Part shown: positions 50,242 to 59,715 of the stretch, piece by piece
How the letters are laid out: each line of letters begins with the position of its first letter
How positions within the stretch are numbered: the stretch's first letter is position 1
Source: Thiodiazotropha sp040506195
Lineage (GTDB): Bacteria > Pseudomonadota > Gammaproteobacteria > Chromatiales > Chromatiaceae
Length of the DNA stretch: 64,000 nucleotides
Assembly: GCA_040506195.1 (NCBI GenBank)
Contig: JBEVXH010000007.1
Location: 124,001-188,000, forward strand
Direction of reading: 5' to 3'
The notes under the pieces: model-generated
The model's database searches: none
Told to the model about the DNA's origin: nothing
The model's input: only the letters and a program-made list of their open reading frames with translations
Program-made: the position numbers and the translations under genes

Positions 50242-51905
50242 GCGCGGCTTCCCGTACAGGGATGGATGTTGACCTGACTGCCGATTCCCTCGGCCATCTC
50301 GTCGTCTGAGATGACGAAGTTGTGCAGACCGATGCTGTGATAGCGATCGAACCTGCGTTCTATAAGTTTCTCGATACGCTTGTCGTACTCCGGCCTTACG
50401 ACTTGGGTAGCGCCTTTGACAGGCCGGGTGATCCGCCCCTCCTCAACAACCGCTTGACCCTGTTTGAAAACCAGCATCGGTCGCTCGAACATCCGCTCCG
50501 GATCCTCGTGCTGATGATAGACTGCGATATCCGCCAAGGCTCCCGGCGCCAAGTGTCCACGGTCTGACAACCCGAGAATCCTTGCCGGCGCGGCCCGGGT
50601 CATGATGGCGATTTCGTAGAGTGAATACTCCCGTTGCAGACTGCCCAGGTGAGTGGCCGCCGCTGCCTCAGGATGGATCTGCCCCATCAGGTCGTTGCGA
50701 AAGCCTCTGTCCATCAACAGCCGGATCAGGTGGGGGTAGCTGGTGAAGGGGGCGCCGTTGGGGTGGTCGGTGGTGAGAAAGATGCGCCAGGGATCATCCA
50801 CCATCAGAAACAGTTCGAGGCCTATCGCCCACTGCAGGGCGTTGACGAAGTTCTTGTCTCGATAGCGGAAGGGCACCACACCGCATCCCGCATCGCATTC
50901 GATATCCATACAGGTCCACTTATTGGGATGGGCATGGCTGCGGTTGGCATGCTGGGCCATGGTGTCACCCGATATGGTGACCGTCTGACCGAACATCACC
51001 TGGCCGACATCGATAGAGATATTGGATTGGTTGTTGACGGCCTCTGCAATCTCCGCTGCGCAGGAGGAGAATCTATTGTCACCCTCGGTACCATAACTAT
51101 GGAACTGGATATGGGTGAGGTGGATGGGGAATCCTTCAGCTGCCTCCATGGTGGCCAGGGTTGAAAGATAGTTACCCGGCACACCCAGATTACTGGCGTG
51201 GATATGCAGTGGGTGGGGCACCCCCAGTTCGCTCAGGGCACGGCTCAGTGTGCGTACAATATCGCGTGGAGTTATCCCGTAGTGGGGATGGGAATCGTCC
51301 ACATCCAGTGCCCGTTGGTTGAACTTAAAGGCATTGATGCCGCCGGGATTGACCACCTTGATACCGATACACTGAGCTGCGTGCAGGGTCCAGGCCACGT
51401 AGTCATTGATGGTTTGCTGCTCGGCCCCTTCGGATATCAGCTGCAGTAACAGATCATCATTGCCCAGCATGGCATAGCCGCCGGTATCGATCATCGGGGT
51501 ATCGGCCATCTCCATATGGGCCTGACGGGCATTGGCCGGTAGTACGGCTGGTTCGAAACAACTTGTGTAACCCATCTCCGCGTAGCGGTATCCCGCCGCC
51601 AAAGTGGAGGGGATGGCATGCCCGCCGCCCGAGCGGGTCAGATCGGTTTTCGGCCTGGCGCTTCCACGTTGATCCTCCGGCAGCATGGTGCGCGCGATAT
51701 TGACCTTGCCGCCGCCTATATGGGTATGCATGTCGATGGCGCCGGCCATGACGATTTTGCCATCCAATGAATAAGTTCGATGGAGGGTTTCGCTGTCGGC
51801 CGGCGGATCGACTATCCTGCCGTCCCGGATATAGATGTCTCTGGTATCGCCGTTGACGCCATTGGCCGGGTCGTAGAGTTTTCCGCCCGTGAGTTTAATC
51901 AGCAT
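50238..51905 (-). CDS. fhcA: Formyltransferase/hydrolase complex subunit A (FhcA)
   Basis: 555 residues of the amidohydrolase superfamily. Metal-site residues appear in MAGAIDMHTHIGGGKVNIAR and HLTHIQFHSYG, with the late DDPWRIFLTTDHPNGAPF typical of FmdA/FwdA. It hydrolyses formylmethanofuran to formate in the bacterial complex. Lies between fhcB and fhcD in the usual BADC order. Confidence 0.95.
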   Translation of the reverse strand: MLIKLTGGKLYDPANGVNGDTRDIYIRDGRIVDPPADSETLHRTYSLDGKIVMAGAIDMHTHIGGGKVNIARTMLPEDQRGSARPKTDLTRSGGGHAIPSTLAAGYRYAEMGYTSCFEPAVLPANARQAHMEMADTPMIDTGGYAMLGNDDLLLQLISEGAEQQTINDYVAWTLHAAQCIGIKVVNPGGINAFKFNQRALDVDDSHPHYGITPRDIVRTLSRALSELGVPHPLHIHASNLGVPGNYLSTLATMEAAEGFPIHLTHIQFHSYGTEGDNRFSSCAAEIAEAVNNQSNISIDVGQVMFGQTVTISGDTMAQHANRSHAHPNKWTCMDIECDAGCGVVPFRYRDKNFVNALQWAIGLELFLMVDDPWRIFLTTDHPNGAPFTSYPHLIRLLMDRGFRNDLMGQIHPEAAAATHLGSLQREYSLYEIAIMTRAAPARILGLSDRGHLAPGALADIAVYHQHEDPERMFERPMLVFKQGQAVVEEGRITRPVKGATQVVRPEYDKRIEKLIERRFDRYHSIGLHNFVISDDEMAEGIGSQVNIHPCTGSRA

Positions 51906-53215
51906 GCGGGGGCACTTTCAGGCTCGCCGGCCAGGGGCAGCAGCCGTTCATTCAACTTGTTCACGATTAGACTGACCGGAGGCCGGCCGATATCTCTCAG
52001 CTTGCCGAGGGGTAGTGAGCAGACACCATCACTGCGGTACCAATGTCCCCGGTGGTCGATACCCGGCACACCCACGGGGATGTAGAGCGATGGTTCCCGT
52101 TCAAACACCATGCCGGCATGGCCAAGCACGATGGTCGGAGTCTTGGTTGGTGGAGGTAAGGCCAGCGGTGACAACGATGAAACCCACAACAACAGATCGC
52201 TCTCGCCGCGTGTGAGCAGATCCTGCCAGCGGCAGAGCGATGGATCATGCTCCGGGTATCCGCGTTGCAGCCGGGTACGCAATGGGTACCCAAGCTGCCA
52301 GGTACAGACCTGGTTTGCGGTGATATCCGCCTGTGTTCCGGCTAGCGGTAGGGCGGCACTGCGTGTCTTGGCATTGAGTGCTTTAACCAGGTCCACCAGG
52401 CTCTGTACAACCAATTCAGCATGGGGCATGGCGAATTCCGCGGCGCTCCATGAGATAACGCTGTATTTTGCAGCTTTGAGTTGTTCCGCAAGGTCGGTCA
52501 GAGAGTTTCCCAGATCATTTCCAAGCCGGTTTGGATCGACCGGTCTATCGGCGATGAGGCCGCGTACCAGTCCCACAATATCTGATAGTGACTCGATATC
52601 CGTTGCTATCACCTTCGGCTTCAACTGCGCCAACTCTTTCGGTATGTGGTCCTGTTGCCAGGGGCCGAGCAATACAACCCTTCGTTCATCGGTTTCAACG
52701 AAGAGACCCTCATCGGGATGCAGCACGCGTTCGACAAGTCGTGGAAAGCGGTCGATGCACTGGTTGCCTACCAACACGACCAGATCGGCCCGATTGCGCA
52801 CCTCGGTGAAGGTGGTGGTGAACCAGCCGTTATCCTGTACGACACGTAGATTGCGAAACATGGCGTCGCCGTTGAGGTGATCCAGGGTGGCGCCGCACCG
52901 GTCAGCCAGTGCAAGGGTGCCACGCATGCCATTGACGTCTGTCGCCAGACCGGCGAAGAGCGGAGATCGTGCCTGCCGCAATAACTCAGCGCCGTAGTCC
53001 AGCGCCTCTTCCAAGGTGGTCGCCCTGCCGTCGATCGTGGGGTCCTGAGCGGCTTGATCGAAGGCGGTGTCGTAGAAGGCACGTGCCAGATGGCAGCCGT
53101 TCTGCACAGATTGCAGTTGCCCACCGCTCAGCTCGATTTTCAGATCATCGCAACTCAATCCACAACAGGGACAGGTTACCGCGTCCATCATCTGTTCGAT
53201 TTCATAATTCCACAT
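51899..53215 (-). CDS. fhcB: Formyltransferase/hydrolase complex subunit B (FhcB)
   Basis: 438 residues, related to the molybdopterin subunit FwdB. The N-terminal CPCCGLSCDDLKIEL carries the cluster-type cysteines. As in other bacterial FhcB proteins, the formate-dehydrogenase chemistry is believed lost and the subunit is structural. ATG 53191 is an alternative start. It is first in its operon behind a near-perfect sigma-54 promoter. Confidence 0.92.
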   Translation of the reverse strand: MWNYEIEQMMDAVTCPCCGLSCDDLKIELSGGQLQSVQNGCHLARAFYDTAFDQAAQDPTIDGRATTLEEALDYGAELLRQARSPLFAGLATDVNGMRGTLALADRCGATLDHLNGDAMFRNLRVVQDNGWFTTTFTEVRNRADLVVLVGNQCIDRFPRLVERVLHPDEGLFVETDERRVVLLGPWQQDHIPKELAQLKPKVIATDIESLSDIVGLVRGLIADRPVDPNRLGNDLGNSLTDLAEQLKAAKYSVISWSAAEFAMPHAELVVQSLVDLVKALNAKTRSAALPLAGTQADITANQVCTWQLGYPLRTRLQRGYPEHDPSLCRWQDLLTRGESDLLLWVSSLSPLALPPPTKTPTIVLGHAGMVFEREPSLYIPVGVPGIDHRGHWYRSDGVCSLPLGKLRDIGRPPVSLIVNKLNERLLPLAGEPESAPAC

Positions 53216-53273
53216 GCTGCGTTGATAACCCTGCTTGTGAGTGATGGTCGGATGTATCGATTCACGAGTTAGT

Positions 53274-53299
53274 GCAGAAAACGTGCCACTGAACAGTGT
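53274..53299 (-). promoter_or_regulatory. Sigma-54 promoter for fhcBADC with abutting dyad
   Basis: On the minus strand TGGCACG (53288-53282), TTTT, CTGC (53277-53274): one mismatch from consensus, correct 10-base GG-to-GC gap. As at fdhBA, the palindrome CACTG-N2-CAGTG (53287-53298) runs into the -24 box; ACACTGNNCAGTGGCAC is common to both. Predicted start near 53262. Confidence 0.75.
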
Positions 53300-53742
53300 C
53301 TGATTTTATTTACCTATGTCAATCATCACTATCTTTGGTTACGGTTGGTATTGGGTTATACCAGATCTGGGCGAAAATAAGGATCTGTGAATAAACCAAT
53401 CTCTGGAGTAGGTGAAAGCATAATCATATGAGATCAGGTTGTTTCCTTGGTGAAATCGAATTCAACCATTCGATCGGTGACTCGGATCAACTGTTAACTG
53501 CTGGGGCAGGGCGGGTGACACATTGGTCCAACTCAGGCGCATTCAACGTCTAAGATAGAACTGAACATTGCAGCGAGTCGGATGTAAGAAAGGCCGGCAT
53601 ATATTTCCCTTATAAAGACTTGCCTTTGACAAGGTTTACTTCTAAGAACGCTTGATTGTCCGTTGACTTGCAGCGTAACGCGCTGAGTGTTGTCGAGTAG
53701 GCGGATTTGCAGTTGCACCGCGACACCTCGGACTTGGATGGC

Positions 53743-53758
53743 AGGCATGTAAATTGCA
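53743..53758 (+). promoter_or_regulatory. Weak sigma-54-like element before the mtdB-fae operon
   Basis: AGGCATG, TAAA, TTGCA with the correct 10-base gap and the same -24 box as the site at 26914-26928. However, the predicted start near 53769 would leave only about 4 bases before ATG 53773, so either the site is not used or translation starts later (ATG 53797). Confidence 0.3.
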
Positions 53759-53772
53759 GTGGGGTAGTGATA

Positions 53773-54813
53773 ATGCAAAACCTTGTAGACAAACTGATGA
53801 CAAACCCTTCAAAGCCAGTCACAGCGGGATTCAGTGTTGAAGTCAATGCGCCTGCACGGCTGCACTTGGGTTTCCTCGATTTGCACGGTGGTTTGGGTAG
53901 ACGCTTCGGCAGCATAGGTCTGACCATCGACACCCTGGCGACGCGGCTGCGCGCTGAGAGATGCAATGAGATCACAGCCAGAGGCCCGGGTGCCGAACGG
54001 GCACTTAAATATGCCAGGTCATACATCGAGGCTACAGGCATAGAAGGGGGTGTCGAACTGAATCTGCTGCAGACGATACCCGATCATGTGGGATTGGGTT
54101 CGGGCACTCAAATGGCGCTCGCAGTGGGTACGGCGATTGAACGACTCTATAGAGGCGAGGGTGACTGCGTTTCAATTGCGAGAACACTGAACCGAGGTGC
54201 CCGTTCCGGCATCGGCATCGGCGCCTTCGAGCAAGGTGGTTTCATTCTCGATTGCGGTCGCAGTGAGGAGAAGGAGGTACCTCCTGTCGCAGTCAGGCTG
54301 GCATTTCCCGAGAACTGGCGGGTACTGCTGCTTTTGGATACACGCGGTCAGGGTTTGCATGGCACGCAAGAGGTGACGGCATTCTCTGAACTTCCCGAGT
54401 TTCCGGAACAGGCTGCAGCATATCTCTGTCGGCTGGTCCTGATGCAGGTACTGCCGGGTGTTCTTGAAGGGCATCTGGCGCCGGTCACGAAAGCCATCGG
54501 TAAGATTCAACAGGTAGTGGGTGACCATTTTGCTCCCGCCCAGGGCGGACGATTCACCAGCCCGATCATTTCCGCCGCCCTGGAGTGGGCTATCGAGAAA
54601 GGTTATATCGGTGTTGGTCAGAGTTCGTGGGGACCAACTGGTTTCATCCTTCTTGAAGATGCGTCCCGGGCCGAAAGGCTTGAGCGCGAATTAAAGTGTC
54701 ACTTTGGAAAATTCTCATCATTCCGTTGTCAATTGGTGGCCGCGCGCAACCAGGGTGCGGAGGTGAATCTGTTACGGCAACCAACAAGATTAAGACAAGA
54801 AAAGCGAGTTTAG
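53773..54813 (+). CDS. Beta-ribofuranosylaminobenzene 5'-phosphate synthase
   Basis: 346 residues from ATG 53773. The GHMP-kinase-like fold is shown by VNAPARLHLGFLDLHGGLGRRFGS at the start and the glycine-rich DHVGLGSGTQMALAVG near 105. This enzyme joins p-hydroxybenzoate or p-aminobenzoate to PRPP, the committed step of methanopterin synthesis. It heads the operon that holds mtdB, mch and fae. An in-frame ATG at 53707 exists but lacks a ribosome site. Confidence 0.9.
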   Translation: MQNLVDKLMTNPSKPVTAGFSVEVNAPARLHLGFLDLHGGLGRRFGSIGLTIDTLATRLRAERCNEITARGPGAERALKYARSYIEATGIEGGVELNLLQTIPDHVGLGSGTQMALAVGTAIERLYRGEGDCVSIARTLNRGARSGIGIGAFEQGGFILDCGRSEEKEVPPVAVRLAFPENWRVLLLLDTRGQGLHGTQEVTAFSELPEFPEQAAAYLCRLVLMQVLPGVLEGHLAPVTKAIGKIQQVVGDHFAPAQGGRFTSPIISAALEWAIEKGYIGVGQSSWGPTGFILLEDASRAERLERELKCHFGKFSSFRCQLVAARNQGAEVNLLRQPTRLRQEKRV

Positions 54814-54816
54814 TTG

Positions 54817-55719
54817 ATGGAAAAACCCTTTTTGCTGCACATGCTGACTGCAACCAAAAACCACAGCCCATTCGATGTGAATATGGCATACGATGCGGGC
54901 TGGTCCGCATGCACGCCCTATACCGCTGTTACCCTGGATGAGGTGCGTGAGCTGGTACAGGATGCGATCTTCTCCCGTGGTCCAAAGGGAGTAAAAAGGA
55001 CCGGTATCTTCGTGGGAGGACGGGATACTCATCTTGCCATGGAGATGATGCAGGCGGCAAAAAAGTCGATGGTGCCGCCGTTCGAGGTTTCACTGTTCGC
55101 CGATCCCAGCGGCGCCTTCACTACCGCTGCGGGTATGGTTGCCTGCGTTGAACGCGAGCTGAAAAAGAGCCAGGCAGGTGGACTGCAAGGTAAACGGATC
55201 GTAGTGTTCGGCGGCACCGGACCGGTCGGTTCAACAGCGGCGATGTTGGCCTCCAATGCAGGCGCCGAAGCCATCATCGTCAGCCACCATTCGTTGGCCA
55301 AGGCAGAGACCGTGGCGGATCTCTGTAACCAGCGATATGGATCGGCCCTTTCGGGTGCCGACGGCAGCAACGATGCATCGATCGTTGAACTGGTAAGCGA
55401 AGCCGATGTGGTGTTTAACGCTGCCACGGAGGGAGTTCAGGTACTGAACAGCAGCCAGCTCCTGAAAGCCGAACGGCTGAAAGTGGCCTGTGATGTCAAT
55501 GCAGTGCCGCCGGAGGGGATAGAAGGCGTAGGTGTCATGGATGATGGGGTGACCATCAACGGATCACCCACTAGCGCAGTCGGTATCGGTGCGTTGGCGG
55601 TAGGTAATGTAAAGTACCAGACCCAGCATCTGCTGTTAAAGCGCATGTATGAAACCGGTGAAGCGGAATTTCTCGATTTCAACAATGCATTTAAGGTGGC
55701 ACGCGAGTATGTCGGCTGA
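54817..55719 (+). CDS. mtdB: NAD(P)-dependent methylene-H4MPT dehydrogenase
   Basis: 300 residues. N-terminal FLLHMLTATKNHSPFDVNMA and GWSACTPYTAVTLDEV are typical of MtdA/MtdB, and the Rossmann motif GGTGPVGSTAAMLA binds the cofactor. It oxidises methylene-H4MPT to methenyl-H4MPT. MtdB rather than MtdA is chosen from the mch-fae context. It starts 3 bases after the previous stop and overlaps the next gene. Confidence 0.93.
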   Translation: MEKPFLLHMLTATKNHSPFDVNMAYDAGWSACTPYTAVTLDEVRELVQDAIFSRGPKGVKRTGIFVGGRDTHLAMEMMQAAKKSMVPPFEVSLFADPSGAFTTAAGMVACVERELKKSQAGGLQGKRIVVFGGTGPVGSTAAMLASNAGAEAIIVSHHSLAKAETVADLCNQRYGSALSGADGSNDASIVELVSEADVVFNAATEGVQVLNSSQLLKAERLKVACDVNAVPPEGIEGVGVMDDGVTINGSPTSAVGIGALAVGNVKYQTQHLLLKRMYETGEAEFLDFNNAFKVAREYVG

Positions 55720-56869
55720 TTCCACCTCTCTGTTGGTTTTGGCGAACAGCGGCAGGGCGATAGCCGAGTCGGCGCATCGTGGCGGCTACCGGGTAACACT
55801 CATCGATGGATTTTGCGATCAAGACGCATTGCCCGTCGCCGATTGTTGGCCCATCACCCAGGGATTCTCAAACCTCGATGTGGAAATATTTGTCAAGGAG
55901 ATCGCATCCCTGTTTCCCGACAATCCCTGCGGAGTGGTTTATGGGGCAGGCTTGGAGGAATCAGCATCTCTGCTGAGACGCCTGTCTGAATTCTGCCGTT
56001 TACTCGGCAATGATCCTGCGGTACTCGAGTTATTGCGCAGACCCCAGCGCTTTTTTTCACTGCTCGACAGGCTGCAGATCGCCTATCCGGAGGTAAGCTT
56101 CACTGCACCTTACTCCGCCACAGGGAGAAGCTGGCTGATTAAAAGGGCCGCCAGCTGCGGCGGCCAGGGTGTGGCCTATTTCTCTCCGGAATATGCCGCG
56201 ACGGACTCCGCCTGCTACTACCAGAGATTCATTCCGGGCCGGGTAATGTCCGCGCTGTTTATCGCAGATGGTAAAAGACATCGCACCATCGGATACAACA
56301 TGCTTGGGATAGCGGGATCCGGGGCACCGGCGCCCTTTCTCTACAGTGGCGCCATCGGCCAGGCCTGCCTGAGCGATGTTGTGCGTTCCCAGGTCGAACT
56401 GGCTGTCATTAAGCTGGTATCCGAACTTGGCCTGCGGGGGATAAACAGCCTGGACTTCGTGCATGATGATGCCGGTATCTTTGTGATCGATCTCAATCCA
56501 AGGCCTACGGCCACCCTGGGCCTCTATGAACATCTGCTGCCAGACGGTTGGATCAAACACCATATAGCAGCCAGTTGCGGAGAACTGCCGGAGGTTTTGG
56601 ACAACGCCCCGGCTGTGATGCATGGGCATCAGATTATCTATGCGCCATTAAAAATCGAGATACCCGATAAGATGTCATGGCCGCAATGGGTCAGTGATCG
56701 ACCGCCGGCAGGTAGCAGGATAGCCGAAGGGCAGCCGTTGTGCAGTCTGCACGCTAAAGGCGCCAATGCCGCAGAGGTTGAAGCGGAGTTACATATACTC
56801 CGTGATGAGGTGTTACGGCTGCTTGGCCCATCCGTATACCCATCACAACCATGCCGGGTGGCCGTATGA
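55709..56869 (+). CDS. ATP-grasp protein of the methanopterin cluster
   Basis: 386 residues from ATG 55709, inside the end of mtdB; a longer frame upstream lacks support. An N-terminal Rossmann-like lobe (LLVLANSGRAIAESAHRGGYRVTLID) precedes an ATP-grasp domain with WLIKRAASCGGQGVAYF and the metal-binding FVIDLNPRPTATLGLYE. Members occur in the archaeal-like C1 clusters of methylotrophs and methanogens, presumably ligating an amino acid or glutamate to a cofactor part. Exact step unknown. Confidence 0.8.
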   Translation: MSADSTSLLVLANSGRAIAESAHRGGYRVTLIDGFCDQDALPVADCWPITQGFSNLDVEIFVKEIASLFPDNPCGVVYGAGLEESASLLRRLSEFCRLLGNDPAVLELLRRPQRFFSLLDRLQIAYPEVSFTAPYSATGRSWLIKRAASCGGQGVAYFSPEYAATDSACYYQRFIPGRVMSALFIADGKRHRTIGYNMLGIAGSGAPAPFLYSGAIGQACLSDVVRSQVELAVIKLVSELGLRGINSLDFVHDDAGIFVIDLNPRPTATLGLYEHLLPDGWIKHHIAASCGELPEVLDNAPAVMHGHQIIYAPLKIEIPDKMSWPQWVSDRPPAGSRIAEGQPLCSLHAKGANAAEVEAELHILRDEVLRLLGPSVYPSQPCRVAV

Positions 56870-57840
56870 GTCGTCCAAGCATCAATGCATTGACTGTGCC
56901 GCTGGTGGAATCGCTGGTGGCTGATGCGGAAATTCTGCGCCTCGGAATCGAGCGGCTTGAGAACGGTTGTCTGCTGGTGGATGCGGGGATCCATGTCAAG
57001 GGTTCACTGGAGGCCGGACGGCGTATCGCTGAAATCTGTCTTGGCGGACTTGGCAGTGTCAGCCTCAGTGGTAGCGGTCCGGTGGCGGGATGGCCGCTTT
57101 CGGTACACGTGCATGCCGCCGATCCTGTGCTTGCCTGCCTGGGCAGCCAATATGCAGGCTGGAGTCTGTCGCACAAGGAAACGGATAAAAAAAGCTTCAA
57201 TGCCCTGGGTTCGGGACCCGGCAGGGCACTCTCCCTTAAAGAGCCCCTGTTCAGTGAGCTGGACTATCGAGATCAGTCAGACCGGACCTGCCTGGTACTC
57301 GAGGTGGATCGGCTACCCCCACTACCCCTGTGTGAGAAGATTGCGCGGGATTGCGGTATCGATGCGGATGCGTTGACCCTTATCCTGACGCCCACCAGCA
57401 GCCTTGCCGGTACGGTGCAAATCGTCGCACGGGTACTGGAGGTGGCGATGCACAAATCCCACGAGCTGGGCTTTGATCTTCATGCGATACAGGATGGCAT
57501 GGGCAGTGCGCCATTGCCGCCGCCGGCGCCCGATTTCCTCACTGCCATGGGTCGCACCAACGACGCCATTCTGTTTGCCGGTTCGGTGCAGCTCTTTGTC
57601 CGTGGAGAGGATGCGCAGGCACAGAAACTTGCCATTGACCTGCCGAGCAGCGCTTCCCGGGACTATGGGCGTCCCTTCGGCGAGGTATTCAAGGCCTATG
57701 GATACGACTTTTTCAAGATCGATCCCATGCTGTTCAGTCCGGCACGGGTGATGGTCAGCGCACTCGACAGCGGTAACAGCTATGCGGCGGGTGCTCTGGA
57801 CACCGCGCTGATGGCGGCTTCCTTCGGTATTGAACCATGA
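56866..57840 (+). CDS. mch: Methenyl-H4MPT cyclohydrolase
   Basis: 324 residues from ATG 56866 (ATGA overlap with the previous gene). Family segments: SINALTVPLVESLVADAE, GCLLVDAGIHVKGSLEAGRRIAEICLGGLG, and SCLGSQYAGWSL-like ACLGSQYAGWSL. It hydrolyses methenyl-H4MPT to formyl-H4MPT, between MtdB and FhcD in the pathway. Confidence 0.95.
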   Translation: MSRPSINALTVPLVESLVADAEILRLGIERLENGCLLVDAGIHVKGSLEAGRRIAEICLGGLGSVSLSGSGPVAGWPLSVHVHAADPVLACLGSQYAGWSLSHKETDKKSFNALGSGPGRALSLKEPLFSELDYRDQSDRTCLVLEVDRLPPLPLCEKIARDCGIDADALTLILTPTSSLAGTVQIVARVLEVAMHKSHELGFDLHAIQDGMGSAPLPPPAPDFLTAMGRTNDAILFAGSVQLFVRGEDAQAQKLAIDLPSSASRDYGRPFGEVFKAYGYDFFKIDPMLFSPARVMVSALDSGNSYAAGALDTALMAASFGIEP

Positions 57841-58745
57841 ACCGGCGTATCGCCATCTTTACCGACGATCCTGGCTGGCACGGCGCACGTCTGCGTGAGG
57901 CGTTTGAAACGCACGGTTGCAGCTGCGAGTTCGTCTCTCTGCGGCAGTGTGGATTCGATATGAGCGGAGCAGGAGAGCACCTGGTTATTCCGGGCTTTGA
58001 AACAAGGCCGGATGGAGTGTTCGTGCGAGGCGTGTCTGGCGGTACTCTCGAACAGGTCGTACTCTATCTCGATATTCTGCACGCCCTCACGCATCTCGGT
58101 GTCTGCGTCTACAACGACGGTCGCGCCATTGAGCGTAGCGTTGATAAGGGGATGACCAGTTTCCTGCTGCACACCGCCGGTATCCCAACACCTCCCACCT
58201 GGGTGGTTGGTGAGGAGCGCGACCTGGCAAGGGTCGTGAAGCATGAGTTCAAGGCTGGCCACGAACTGGTACTGAAACCCCTGTTCGGCTCTCAAGGTGA
58301 CGGATTGCTACGTATCCGTCAAGGCGACGCTCTCCCTGAGCCGGCACATTATAACGGTGTCTTCTATCTGCAAAGGTTCATTCACACCGGCAATGAGGAT
58401 GCCCATGACTGGCGGGTGTTCGTCATCAATGGCCGGGCGGTCGCCGCCATGCTGCGTCAAGGTGAGGGTTGGATCAGCAATGTGGCACAGGGTGCCCGCT
58501 GCCATCCGGCAGTGCTCGATCAGGAGTTGAAAGAGCTGGCGGAAGCCGCCTCCGGTGCATTGTCGATGAGTTATGCGGGTGTCGATATCCTGCGCGACGA
58601 CAAGGGTCGGGCCTATGTCATCGAAGTCAACAGCATCCCGGCATGGAAAGGCCTGCAACAGGTCTGTCAGATGGATGTCACGCAACTGCTGGTGGATGAT
58701 TTTCTCTCCTGTTGCCGCGGTGGCTCACTGACGGAGGTGATCTGA
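57837..58745 (+). CDS. RimK-like ATP-grasp ligase of the methanopterin cluster
   Basis: 302 residues. RimK-type ATP-grasp: KGMTSFLLHTAGIPTPPTWV-like entry, LVLKPLFGSQGDGLLRI nucleotide loop, DWRVFVINGRAVAAMLR, and YVIEVNSIPAWKGLQQV at the metal site. RimK relatives add glutamates; in methanogens MptN adds glutamate to H4MPT to make H4SPT. A side-chain ligase role here is plausible. ATGA overlap with mch and TGATG overlap with the next gene show tight coupling. Confidence 0.85.
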   Translation: MNRRIAIFTDDPGWHGARLREAFETHGCSCEFVSLRQCGFDMSGAGEHLVIPGFETRPDGVFVRGVSGGTLEQVVLYLDILHALTHLGVCVYNDGRAIERSVDKGMTSFLLHTAGIPTPPTWVVGEERDLARVVKHEFKAGHELVLKPLFGSQGDGLLRIRQGDALPEPAHYNGVFYLQRFIHTGNEDAHDWRVFVINGRAVAAMLRQGEGWISNVAQGARCHPAVLDQELKELAEAASGALSMSYAGVDILRDDKGRAYVIEVNSIPAWKGLQQVCQMDVTQLLVDDFLSCCRGGSLTEVI

Positions 58746-59686
58746 TGACCGGATTGCCATCACAGCACAATGTCAGGGGGCAGATCTCCGCTGCATATCG
58801 GCATGCCTGCCTGAGTGAGCTGGATGCGCTGAAACCGGGTAATGTGCATCGTTTTTCTGATGGTCACGGTATGACCCTGGAGGATTTCATCACCAGCGCC
58901 AATGTCAGTGCCGAACCTCTGACGACACTGGAGCTGGGACTGGGAGAAAGGATCCACAAAGCAGTCGAGGCCACCCGCGAGGCAGTCGGTTGCAATACCA
59001 ATCTCGGTATTCTGATGCTGTGCGCACCGTTGATTCAGGCCGCATATGAGCGGAGCCAGCATCCTGGGGCATTGCGTGACAAACTCGGCAAGGTCCTGCT
59101 TGACGTCGATGCGAGACAGATGGAGTGGCTGTTCCGTGCCATTCGACTGGCGGCGCCGGCTGGACTGGGCCAATCCGATAAGCATGATGTTATCGGGAAG
59201 CCCAGTGCAGGGTTGATCGAAGTGATGTCCCATGCGGCGGATCGCGATCAGATTGCCCGCCAATACGCCACCGGCTTTGCAGACCTATTCGACTTTGCGC
59301 TGCCTCGGCTGCGCAGTTACGAGGCGCGTTGGCAAAGCAAGGAGTGGGCGGTCACGGGTCTGTTCCTCAGTCTGTTGGCGCACCTTCCCGATACCCATAT
59401 TCAACGCAAGCAAGGGCTCTACAAGGCGGTCGCGACAAGTCTGCATGCGGCTGATCTGATCGAAGGATTGTTCCAGGCCGAGATACCGGAACACTACCAA
59501 TTACGTCTGCTTCAGGCAGACAGTGAATTCAAGCGTGAAGGTGTCAATCCAGGCACTTCGGCAGACTTAACGGTCGCCACACTATTAATCTCATATCTGG
59601 AATCGATGCACTCAGCGTTTGAGCAGAATGCGGGATTTACCCGTGTCCGCGATTCCCGCCCGGATGAGGTGGGGATACGAAGTTAA
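58745..59686 (+). CDS. CitG-like (triphosphoribosyl-dephospho-CoA synthase family) protein
   Basis: 313 residues from ATG 58745, which shares its A with the preceding TGA. Family segments: ACLSELDALKPGNVHRFSDGHGM, NTNLGILMLCAPL, and GVNPGTSADLTVATLLI near the end. CitG makes a phosphoribosyl-type linkage from ATP. In C1 clusters the homologue is thought to attach a ribosyl or phosphoribosyl group during methanopterin side-chain synthesis, but this is unproven. Confidence 0.82.
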   Translation: MTGLPSQHNVRGQISAAYRHACLSELDALKPGNVHRFSDGHGMTLEDFITSANVSAEPLTTLELGLGERIHKAVEATREAVGCNTNLGILMLCAPLIQAAYERSQHPGALRDKLGKVLLDVDARQMEWLFRAIRLAAPAGLGQSDKHDVIGKPSAGLIEVMSHAADRDQIARQYATGFADLFDFALPRLRSYEARWQSKEWAVTGLFLSLLAHLPDTHIQRKQGLYKAVATSLHAADLIEGLFQAEIPEHYQLRLLQADSEFKREGVNPGTSADLTVATLLISYLESMHSAFEQNAGFTRVRDSRPDEVGIRS

Positions 59687-59715
59687 CTCTCAATAACAAG
59701 TAAGGAGAAACTGAA

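Larger units (their letters stand above)
53216..53772. other. Divergent region between fhcB and the mtdB-fae operon
   Basis: 557 bases. It contains the fhc promoter at 53274-53299 and a weak sigma-54-like site at 53743. No gene seen; an 81-codon minus-strand frame reaching 53778 overlaps the next gene's start and has no family features. Confidence 0.5.

Noticed and set aside
53533..53778. Eighty-one-codon minus-strand frame before the mtdB operon
   Set aside because: Overlaps the start of the GHMP-family gene, no ribosome site or family resemblance.
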